From Capsaspora owczarzaki ATCC 30864 (Eukaryota; Opisthokonta; Filasterea), in the NCBI RefSeq assembly GCF_000151315.2, contig NW_011887301.1:1168409-1232408 (forward strand): DNA of 64,000 nt. Direction: 5' to 3'. Below are positions 33,999 to 43,777 of this stretch, piece after piece (the first letter of the stretch is position 1; every line of letters starts with the position of its first letter). A program made the translations under genes and the position numbers. The notes below the pieces were generated by a model that saw nothing but the letters and a program-made list of their open reading frames with translations, had not been told where the DNA came from and made no database searches.

Positions 33999-34087
33999 TC
34001 GCGACCAATACCAAGGTTCGTGCCTCAGCGCTCACGAGAGGGCTCTCCACTACCACTCTTCCCCGCCAATCCGTGGTTTCCTCGCTA
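33970..34087 (+). repeat. 118-bp direct repeat, right copy
   Basis: Identical to 32186-32303. Here the reading frame continues through to the natural end of the split gene. Confidence 0.97.
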
Positions 34088-34338
34088 CGACATTGAGCCA
34101 TTCCGACGTCCGCGCTTCATGTGGTCTCCCTTTCATTCTCACGACGGCGATTACGACGATTCCTTCACCATCTGATATTTCTGAGCATGTCTTCATTTTG
34201 TCAACACTGCTTTTCTGTACAATAACAACGCAACCAAATCGATGAACAAATTTTCTCAATGAAATTTCCATTCAATCTTTTTTTTTTTTTGTTTTTTTTT
34301 TTGTTCTCTTTCAGTGTGTTTCCATTGCATTTTCACTC

Positions 34339-37300
34339 ATGCAGGCGTCGACTGCTGGCGGGATGTCCGTCCCTCCTTCTCCACAGCAGCAGCAGCAGCA
34401 GCAGCAGTTGAATCTATCTCAGCTGCGTTTCCCACTCGCGCCCGAGGCAGTCGCGCAACTCACTCAGGTTTGGTTCTCCGAAGCATTAGCACTGACACGT
34501 CTCCTCACCACTTTCGCTTGTATCCCCCCTTCCAAAATCCACGCTTCACCAAACTTCTTTGCTGCTCTTGCTTCACAACAAAACTCCATCGCATTTCGGT
34601 TTCGTTTGCTTTCGTCGTTTTGATCACCTTCGACGTCGAAACTGAAAATTTGCCGCCAAAATGCGAGATCTCTTTTTTTTCGTTTTTTTTGGCGCCAACG
34701 CTTTCAACGCTTTCAACGCTTTTCCACCTATCGACTTGGATCGACTTGTTGGTTGACCGTGTCTCCAATGCGAGTGTGGTGCGGGGCGAGCGAAGCGCAA
34801 TGCAAAAGTCCTGTTTGGAACTCACTTTGTGTTTTTTGACTTGATTTTTGGACAGATCCTTCGCCTCAACCCACAGGCGCCTATCGCCGAGCAGCTGACG
34901 CGCATCCTGGCGCAGCATCAGATTGTGGTGCAGCAGCTGCAGCAGCAGGCGGCGTCGAGCGGGGCAGTCGCAACGTCGCCTGCTCTGCCAAAAACGCCGC
35001 TGAGCCGACACGCTCCTCCAGGGTCTGCCAGCATCTCTGGCGGCAGCAGCGCTGCTAGTGTTGGTGCTGGTGCTGGTGGTGCTGCTGCAATGATGCCGCC
35101 GCCTCCGGCTGGGCCACAGACACCCGCGCTGACATTCCCGTCGCTGCATGGCGCGCTCGCATCGCAGCAGCTCACGCCAGAGCAACAGGCGCAGATGCGC
35201 GCCCAGCTGCAACTCTTCCAAGCCCTTTCTCGACAGCGGATGGCTGCTCCTCAGCTGTCTGCAGCGGCCATTCAACAGCAACAGCAGCAACAACAGCAGC
35301 AGACGCAGACGCAGCAACGAACGTTGGAGATGCCGCCGCGCCCGCACGGCCAGGCGCTGCTCAGCTCTGCATCGCTCCGGCCGCTGGGACTGGATCCTGT
35401 CGAGATGCAAGTCCGCCGTGAGCATCACATTGCCACGTCGATCGCAGAGCGCATTCGCGAGCTGAGTGCCATCCCGGTCACGGCCCCGAAGGACGTGCGG
35501 ATCCGAGCGGCGATTGAGCTCAAGTCGCTCCAGCTGGTCGGCCTGCAACGCTCGCTGCGCCAGCAAATCACTCGGACCATGCAGGTGGACACGACGCTGG
35601 AGACGGCACTCGATCGTGCGGCGTACAAGCGGGCCAAGAAGCTTGCCGTCCGCGAGCCCAAAAAGACCGAGCTGCTCGAAAAGCAGCAGCGCGCGGAAAC
35701 AGAGCGGCGACGCCACGCCAAGCACTTTGAGCGCCTCAACGCCATCCTGTCGCACGCCCAGCGCTTCCGCGACTTTCACGAGGCCGTGCACGCCAAAGTG
35801 CAGCGCATCGGCCGTGACCTCCAGTTGCACAACGAGCGTCTCGAAAAGCAGCGCAAAGCCGAGTCCGAGCGCCTTGAAAAGGAACGCATGCGTCGCTTGA
35901 TGGAGGAGGACGAAGAAGGCTACCGCAAGCTCATCGACTCTGAGAAGGACAAGCGTCTGTCCTACCTGCTCAACCAAACCGACGAGTACATTGAAAAGCT
36001 GGGCGCGCTCGTCCAGCAGCACCAGCAGAACGAACGCACCCGAGGGCAGACAAAGAAGAAGCGCAGGCGGAGGAAGCCAAAGCAGCCGACTGCTGCTGCT
36101 GCTGCTGCTACTTCCACCGAGCCCACACCCATGGCGACCGATGCAACTGCTGCAGCTTCGTCCGACACTGCTGCTGCTGCTGCCGAAGTGCAGCCCACTG
36201 CGATGGAGGTGGATGCAACGCCAGCTGCCAGCACCAACGCGGCGGCCGCAACAAAACCAGACGAAGACGACGAGTACACGAGTGGCTCTGGAGAAGACGA
36301 CGACGACGACGACGACGACGCCAACTCGGACGACGAAGTGAACGCGTACGCGGCAGAGCACCAGGGCGACAAGTCGAGCTTCTCTCTTGCGCACAACATC
36401 CGCGAGCCCATCACCGAGCAGCCGACCATGCTGGAGTTTGGCAAGCTGAAAGAGTACCAGCTCAAGGGCCTCGAGTGGCTCGTCTCGCTGTATAACAACA
36501 ACCTGAACGGCATCCTGGCCGACGAGATGGGCCTTGGCAAGACCATTCAGACCATTTCGCTGATTGCCTACTTGATTGAAAAGAAGCAAATGATGGGTCC
36601 GTATCTGGTTGTCGTCCCGCTCTCCGTCTTGTCCAACTGGCAGCTGGAATTCGAGCGCTGGGCGCCGTCCATCGTCAAGCACGTGTACAAGGGCAGCCCG
36701 GCCGCGCGCCGTGCGCTCCACCCCATCATTCGCGGCGGCAAGTTCAACGTGCTGCTGACCACCTACGACTATATCGTGCGTGACAAGAATGTGCTCAGCC
36801 GTGTCGCGTGGAAGTATGTGATTGTCGACGAGGGCCACCGCGTGAAAAACCACAGCGGCAAGTTGAACACGGTGCTGACCCAGTACTTCCCCGCTCCCAA
36901 CCGACTCTTGCTCTCCGGCACCCCGCTGCAAAACAACCTGCCCGAGATGTGGGCGCTGCTCAACTTTTTGCTGCCCACCATTTTCAACTCGGTGGACAAC
37001 TTTGAGCAGTGGTTTAACGCGCCCTTTGCCAACACGACCGAAAAGGTCGAGCTGTCGGGCGAAGAGAGCATTCTCATTATTCGTCGATTGCACAAAATCC
37101 TGCGCCCCTTCCTCCTGCGCCGTCTCAAGCGCGAGGTCGAGTCGCAGCTGCCCGACAAGGTCGAGTACGTGGTCAAGTGCGGCATGAGCCAGCTGCAAAA
37201 GACAATGTACTCGTTCGTCAAGCGCAAGGGCGTGCTGCTCACGAGCGCGCAAGACACCGACCCCAGCGCGGCCAAGAAGCTGCAGCAAAAGCCGACGGGC

Positions 37301-39650
37301 GTGCGAGTGCTGGCCCACACGCTTATGCAGCTGCGAAAGATTTGCAACCACCCCTTCCTGTTCGAAACGCTTGAGCGCGGCGTGAGCAGGCACATGGGTT
37401 TTGGCGGCGCGATTATTACCGGATCGCTTGTGGTTCGCGCAAGTGGCAAGTTTGAAATGTTTGACCGCTTGCTGACAAAGCTGCACCGCACCGGGCACCG
37501 TGTTCTCTTGTTCAGCCAAATGACCCAGTGTCTGACGATTCTCGAGGATTACTGCAACTACAACAACATCCTGTACCTTCGCTTGGACGGCAACACCAAG
37601 CCCGACGAGCGCGCAGAACTCTTGACCAAGTTCAACGCGCCCAACTCTCCGTACAACCTGTTTTTGCTGTCGACACGCGCGGGTGGCCTGGGTCTCAACC
37701 TGCAGACCGCCGACACTGTCGTCATTTTCGACTCTGACTGGAATCCCCACCAAGATTTGCAAGCGCAAGACCGCGCACACCGCATCGGCCAGAAAAACGA
37801 GGTGCGTGTCATTCGCTTTGTCACGGCAGACTCTGTGGAAGAGCGCATGCTTGCTGCAGCGCAGTTCAAGCTGGACATGGACAAGAAGGTCATCCAAGCG
37901 GGCAAGTTTGATCAAAAGTCGACCTCGTCCGAGCGTCGGCACCTGCTCGAGCAGCTGATGGACGACAGCAAGGAGGACGACGAGGAAGAGGCCAAGGACG
38001 ACGAAAGCTCCGTCCACGATGACGATACCCTCAACCAGATGCTCGCGCGCAGTGAGGACGAGCTGCGCATCTTCCAACAGCTCGACAAGGAGCGCCAGCA
38101 AGCTCCCGCTTTTGACTATCCCAATGGCATCCACACGACCTCCCGGTTGATGGAAGAAAACGAGTTGCCCGATTGGCTTCTCGTCGACGATGAGGAAATT
38201 GACCGCCTCGTCAACGACGCACCAGCCGTCGAGTACGGACGCGGCCAACGCGAGCACAAGGATGTCTTGTATGATGATGGGTTGACGGAAGGCGAATTTT
38301 TGGATGTAAGATGGTCGGCCGAATGCAAGCAAAGCTGCGGATGTATCGCAGGTTCTTTGTGTGTATGTTGGCTCACCTGCATTTTCTTATTTGTTCATTT
38401 TTTTGTTTTCTTGTTCCTAGCTCGTCGAGGACGGACAGTTGGAGGACGAGTTGAAGGACCGAGTCACCAAGAAACGGCGATTGGAAGACAGCGCGGCTGC
38501 CAGTGATGAAGACGGAAGCACTCCGGCCCGTCGCAACCGCGTTCCCAGTGCTCGCGTAAGGGGTTTGTGAAAAGCGGGGGGGGAGGGGAAGGGGCGGGCG
38601 TGTTGCATGAATGAATGTGGTGAGAAGTGAAATTCATTGTGGTTTTTTTCTTCTTCTTTTTCTGTTCTGGTGGCGCTGCAGAGTGGCGGGGCAACACCAA
38701 CCGCCGCGGCAGATATGCCAAACAAGCGCGTTCGAACCGAGCCGGTGAACATCAACCCAAAGTTTGTGGCGCAACTGCGGCGCCTGTTGGATGCCATGCT
38801 CGAAGAAAAGGACGAGTAAGCCCTGCTTGATGTTTTTGTCCGATCTGTCGTCGTCGTGGAGTCTCTGTATATCTGACCTATCTCTCGCGTGATGGCAGAA
38901 TGGGACGCCCACTTGCCGATCCGTTCGTTCGACTTCCGACTCGCCGCGAACTTCCCAGCTACTATGCCCTTATCAAAGAGCCGATGGACTTTAACAAGAT
39001 TCAGGTGCGGAATTGATGTTCAGTTGTTGGCTGATGACGAGTGCATCGAATGTTCACGCCCATTTGTGTTTCGACACCGAACAGAAACGACTCGATCAAG
39101 GCGGGTACAAGTCGATCGATGACCTCACCAAAGACGTTTCCTTGATGATCTCCAATGCCCAGCATTATAACATTGACACGTCGCAGATCTTTTTGGATTC
39201 CCAAGTGCTTTTTGTGAGTATCCGAACGAGCGGTCTAGCGGGTTGGTTGCTTTTTCCTTGTTGTGCGTTTCGTGCTTGTCCTGACTGTGCTGGTTGTATC
39301 ACACAGAATGTGTACACTAAGGCAAAAGCACATCTGGAAGGCGAGCCAATCGAACCGTATCAACTGGACGCGCCCGCGCCAACACCATCCACATCAACTC
39401 CGACCTCCTCGACAAGACGCAAGGCACGCTACGATGAGGACGATGACGACGACGATGATGATGATGCCGAAGGCGACTCGCGATTTGAGAGCGAGAACTC
39501 GGAGGATGACGAATACACTGTGAGTTTTTGACGGAAGCGGGGTGGGCGGTGGAGTGAGATTTTCGTGCTGACTTTGAATTTCTCGACTTGCTTCAAACCC
39601 AGAAAACCCGTGCCACTCCCGGAAGGCGAGGACGACCTCGTAAATCGTGA
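34339..39650 (+). CDS. SWI/SNF ATPase, SMARCA2/4 (BRM/BRG1)-type
   Basis: Catalytic subunit of a BAF/SWI-SNF remodeller, sliding or evicting nucleosomes in the nucleus. Exons: 34339-34467, 34856-38305, 38421-38555, 38682-38815, 38899-39004, 39085-39213, 39307-39519 and 39603-39650; phases agree (1447 aa). Domains in order: poly-Gln N-terminus; QLQ-like LTPEQQAQMRAQLQLFQALS; HSA and post-HSA at about residues 230-425 (ERMRRLMEEDEEGYRKLID is near-identical to BRG1); acidic linker; Snf2 ATPase with ADEMGLGKT near 593 and DEGHRVKN near 700; helicase C with SQMTQCLTILEDY; SnAC region; bromodomain near 1240-1360 (PSYYALIKEPMDF, NAQHYN); terminal AT-hook GRRGRPRKS. HSA plus SnAC plus bromodomain separates it from ISWI, CHD and INO80. 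No clear BRK domain is seen. The short last exon is chosen because it restores the AT-hook found in BRG1. Confidence 0.95.
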
Positions 39651-39756
39651 AAGTTTTGTTTTCGTTTTCCATTGTGTTCTTTTTCCCCCGTCATACAAGT
39701 TTTTCATGTTGATTTTTTTTCTTGCTTTTTGCAGTTCTGCGCTTCAGTGGGGTTGG

Positions 39757-39762
39757 TTTATT
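39757..39762 (-). terminator. AATAAA polyadenylation signal of the 39839-41202 gene
   Basis: TTTATT on the + strand reads AATAAA on the minus strand, 77 bases after the stop codon of the four-helix protein gene and inside the 190-bp convergent spacer. Confidence 0.55.
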
Positions 39763-39838
39763 AAACCGCAGAGAAAAGCTTGCATCGCATTTGTGCAGCT
39801 GATCGATCAAACAAACAAACAAAACAAGGCAAAGCTGT

Positions 39839-41202
39839 TTAGATTGAAGTGTAGCCGTTTTCGTTCGCGGCGGCGCCAAGAAGGAAGAGAATCTGTCAAA
39901 GCAATGCGATGAGAAACGTGGCAACACCGCCCCGCCGTCTCTTCAACAAGAGGACACGCACAACCCGATCAAACTCTGCGTACCTGAGAAGCAATGATCA
40001 GAATGAGACCACCGAACTGGGTCTTGACGTTGCCGCAATCGCCGTCGAGGCCAGTCATCTTGAGCTGGAGTTCAGGGTACTCGTTGCAGTAAGTGAGCAG
40101 ATAGGTGGTGAGTTGGTTGGTGGCGAGGTAGACGAACGTGACGGCAATCAGAATGGTGTGAACGTTGTTGAGAATCGGCCAGTGCTTGAACAGGGCAATG
40201 AGCGAGACCAGGTGGACGGCGTAGATGGCAGCGGGACCCCAGGCCAGCTGCTTGTACGGCAAGCCAGCCTTCATTGCGGCCGAGTCGCTGTTGACCAGGC
40301 CGGCATAGCCGACAATAGCAGCAATGCCGCCAATCTGAGCGAAGATTGATTTCCAGATTAGTGCAATTCACAGTTTGCGATTGATGACCTCAAAACACAA
40401 AATGTTCCGAGTTTCGGAAGTCGAAAACACAATAAAATCAAAAAACCAAGCCATAAAAACAAAAAAAGTTAAAAGTTAAAAGTTTTTCAGAAAAGCCGAT
40501 CAAAAAGTCGAAAAAACGATCCATCAAAAAAAAAAAAAAATAAAAAAAAATAAAAAAAAATAAAAAAAAAGTTTTTTGCTAATTTTTACTATTTTTTTTT
40601 TTTTTTTTTTTTTGGCTTTTCGTTGCTTTTCGTTGCTTTTTGTGCTGCTCCATTTTTCATGATGTGATGGTTGCAGATTTGAGAATGCATGTCCGAGCAA
40701 CAAAGTGAAAGCGCTTCATGATGGAGAGAACTGAGGGGTGAGACTCGTTTTGCCTGGTGTGCTCTGTGGATTGATTCCAAAGCAAAATACCATCAAGCAG
40801 CTGACACTGACCACCGACATATGTTCAGTCACTCACTCACTCACTCACTGTAGAAGTGGGAAACGAACAGAGAAAGCGTGGACTTTTCATCTCACATCCA
40901 TTCAACAAACACTGATCGCACTGGAGGAAGAGGGAAGAGGAAGAGGGAAGATGGAGAGAAACAAAGAGCCGTTGGTTGAAAAGACTGTGCAAGCCGATCA
41001 AGAGCCACACACACACACACACACACGCTCAAGGCCACAAGGCAGGGAAGTTGGGGGTGTGCAAGTGTGTAGGAAACAGCATGGGAACGAGCGAAGGAGC
41101 GAAAAAGGAAGCGGGGATTGTGAAAGGGGTCTTGCATACAAGGCCAATGACAAAGGCAGCAACGCGAAGGTTGCGCGCAGTCTTGTTGAATCCAGAGCCC
41201 AT
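39839..41202 (-). CDS. Small four-helix membrane protein, unknown family
   Basis: Predicted exons 41202-41140, 40334-39984 and 39892-39839, all phase 0, give 155 aa. The first exon (MGSGFNKTARNLRVAAFVIGL) starts helix 1, which continues in exon 2 (IGGIAAIVGYAGL). Helix 2 is around WGPAAIYAVHLVSLIALF, helix 3 around HTILIAVTFVYLAT, and helix 4 spans GGLILIIASQ and exon 3 ILFLLGAAA. The protein ends NENGYTSI. A hydrophilic Cys-containing loop lies between helices 3 and 4. I do not recognise the family. MARVEL- or tetraspan-like topology is possible, but diagnostic residues are absent. Intron 1 is long (about 800 nt) and holds A/T homopolymers, so exon 1 rests on phase and hydrophobic continuity. 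The gene converges on the remodeller gene. Confidence 0.72.
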
Positions 41203-41448
41203 AGTGAACGAATGTGGAAAATAGACGAGTGAAGTTTACTACTACTACTAAAGAATAGAAAAAAAAAAAAAGCCAAGTGTGTGTGTGTGTGTGCGTGTGT
41301 GTGTGTGGCTGCTTTTTCGAATTTGAAAAGTCACAAGAAACAGCCAACAACAACATCAACAACAACAACAACAAACACAGACGATCAAAATACAACAACA
41401 CAGAATAAAACAAAAAAACAAGCAGTCTGTGCAACTTTTTTTTATGGC
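41203..41448. other. Spacer with GT and AAC repeats
   Basis: About 250 bp between two minus-strand genes. It has a short GT tract at about 41277-41307 and an AAC-rich stretch at 41344-41375. I see no gene. Confidence 0.5.
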
Positions 41449-43217
41449 TTAGTGGCGAGTGACGCGACCCAGCTCGACACGGACGTCGGTGCCAATCAGC
41501 TCGGCTTGGCCGGCAGCAACACGATCCACGCAGTTGCAGGTGGCGCCGCACGAGGCATGGGCCTCCTGGGTGGACTGGCCGTTGCGCACAGCGTTGCCGA
41601 CACATGCCACAAAGCAGTACTCCTCGCAGGCGTCCGAGCGCATGGGAGACGGCGCGTAGCCAAAGTTGTGCGCGTGATCGGCAACCTCGGTGGCGTTGCC
41701 CTTAATCATCCAGAGCTCGTTCACGCCTTGGTCGCCCTCGTTCAGCTTCTGTGCCCAGTACAGATGCGTGTGGTTGTACGCAATCAAGTGCGCATAGCCG
41801 TACGACGCCGAGCGGAAGTTGGACCAGGGGCCGTAGTAAATCTTGTCATAGTAGTCAAGGTCTTCCTTGCAGCCGGCCGAGCCTGCAACAATGTTGACGG
41901 TGTAGAGCGGGTTGACATAGACGTTGGGGTTGGGGAAGAGCTGGTACATGCTGTGGCTGACGGGCCAGGTGAGCTCGTACGAGTGCTCGTGCGCGCCAAT
42001 GAACATGTCGACCTTGTACTGGGCAAACAGGTTGTCAAGCGAGTACGGGCCGTCGCGCATCACCAGGACATCCTTGGTGCAGTCCGGCACGTCGTCCACG
42101 TTCGAGCAATAGATTGGGCGGTGGGCAACCGCGATAATCCACGGCTGTTTGTCGCGATTCGCCACAGCCTGCGCAAGATCCTTTTGCAGCCATGCGTACT
42201 GCTCGGCAATCACAGCAGTGTCGTCGCTGTAGTAGAGCTCTGACGAGAAGATGGTGAAATGGACGTAGTTGACGTTGAACGAGTAGTACAGGTTGTTGTT
42301 GGTGCCAGATTGGGAGTAGCGGCCGACGGCGGCAAAGCGGTTTTGGTACTGGGAGAAGTTTCGACCGTCGTACTCGTGGTTTCTGCGAGGCGGGGGGGGG
42401 AGGCGAAGAAACAGTCAAATAACCAAGCACGAGATTGGAGAAATGTAAGTTGTTTGCAATTCCCACAACCCCATTTCTGCTCTCTCTCTCTCTCTCGACA
42501 ACAAACACACAAACAAACACAAAATCCTCACCCGACGCAGACCATGTACGGCACGTAGGCAGCAACAGGCTGAATCATGTTCATGAACTCGTCGCCGACA
42601 ATGCCATCGTGGTCGTGCAGGTCGTAGGCGAAATCGCCAGTGTGCAGAATGAGCGACGAAAAGCCGCCTGCGAGTTCCGACTTGAGCTTGGAGATGGTGC
42701 GGTCCGAGTTGGTGCTGCCCATATCGCCGTAGACGATAATGTCGACGGGCGTGTTGGGGACGTCGATCTTGGTGTCAAAGTCGTACACGGCCGACCAGCC
42801 CGAGACAGCGTTGCCAACGCGGTAGTAGTAGCGGGTGTTCACGGTCAGCCCAACGAGGAGGGCGTCGTGGAGGTAGATGGTGCGTGTGCCGTTGAGGGCG
42901 GTGACATACGCGGTCTCGTCGCTGTTGGCCTGCTGGGTCAGCGCCGCGAGCGAGTTCCCGTACTGCACGTACGAGGCGTTGGTCTGCGCCATGGTGACCC
43001 ACGAGACGATGCGCTCGCCCGGGTTGCCCGTGATGGCCAAGTGGATCTGTCGTTTGTGAGAGATGTACGAGTCATTGAGTTAAATGGGGATGTAGATAAG
43101 GTTAGCCGGATTTGACTGGTGGCACATGGTACAAGTTACCTGCTCAGGGGCGGACGAGAGTGCCGATGCGAGTGCAGCGCATGCAACGAGAGCGACGAGC
43201 ACGAGCGCCGAGGACAT
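41449..43217 (-). CDS. Purple acid phosphatase (secreted metallophosphatase)
   Basis: Dinuclear-metal acid phosphatase, secreted or lysosomal. Exons 43217-43140, 43046-42532 and 42382-41449 give 508 aa with consistent phases. The signal peptide is MSSALVLVALVACAALASA. A fibronectin-like N-domain follows (IHLAITGNPGERIVSWVTM), then all five metal-binding blocks: GDMG, GDFAYD, GNHE (across the exon 2/3 junction), VAHRPIY and GAHEHSYE. A Cys-rich C-terminal extension of about 70 residues (CEEYCFVACVGNA, CGATCNCVDR) follows the usual domain end and is not standard. An in-frame ATG 22 codons upstream, followed by a Ser run, is less likely because it would bury the signal peptide. It should hydrolyse phosphate esters at acid pH. 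Confidence 0.94.
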
Positions 43218-43693
43218 TTGCACAGAAGAAGAAGAAGAAGACGAAGAAGAAGCACTGCGACGACAGCGAACAATATTGAACAAAGAGAGAGAGAGTGAGA
43301 ACAGAACAAAAACACCAAATCGTGTCAGAAGATCAACTCAACGTACATTGCTTACGAAAAAGTGAAGAGTGAAGAGTGAAGAGTGAAGAGTGAACGAGGG
43401 GGGAACAGTTCTATGAGATGTGGAGGTGTTTGTGATCAAAGAGAGGGAGGGGGAGGGACAAGGGGAAGGAGGTACAAGGCAAAGATCAGCAATGGAGTCA
43501 GACAAAAATGCCATATGCCAGTGCATTGGCTGCTCGCTATCTGTCAGTCACTGAAGCTCATCATGAAAAAACAGCCCTTACAATTTGGTCTTACAATCCT
43601 GCATCCATTGGGGGCCTTTTGGTTGTTCATGTTGCATTGTAATGGAAGATGCATTGAGCTCCATTCATTCTTCTTTCTCTCTTCTCTTACTCT

Positions 43694-43767
<74 letters not shown>

Positions 43768-43777
43768 GCTACTCGAA
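43218..43777. other. Divergent promoter region, phosphatase/desaturase
   Basis: 560 bp between divergent genes. It contains a four-fold GAAGAGT repeat at about 43363-43393 and a CT tract just before the desaturase ATG. Shared regulation is possible. Confidence 0.5.
43696..43763. repeat. CT dinucleotide microsatellite before the desaturase start
   Basis: About 33 CT units end 14 bases before the ATG at 43778, so they lie in the 5' UTR or core promoter. The + strand is pure pyrimidine. Confidence 0.95.

Larger units (their letters stand above)
31990..34175 (+). pseudogene. F-box-like gene split by a transposon insertion
   Basis: Before the insertion the + strand reads FLDKKSLRVLRLVNREMRSI, the second half of an F-box, then a Pro/Arg-rich tail ending PLFPANPWFPR. 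A frame shift earlier, at 32005-32040, LLPKQVVCELMQ looks like the first half of the same F-box. After the insertion, copy 2 of the 118-bp repeat repeats the tail and continues past PWFPR into YDIEPFRRPRFMWSPFH and a TGA at 34173-34175. Copy 1 instead meets a stop at once (CGC TAG). The element therefore sits inside the last coding stretch and duplicated 118 bp of it. F-box proteins recruit substrates to SCF ubiquitin ligases. The N-terminal frame change could be a short intron or a second lesion. Confidence 0.5.

Noticed and set aside
34505-38332. 1275-codon open frame antisense to the remodeller gene
   Set aside because: It mirrors the codon structure of the + strand BRG1-like gene, is Leu/Val/Arg/His-biased, has no domain, and runs through the first intron. 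It is a GC-rich shadow frame.
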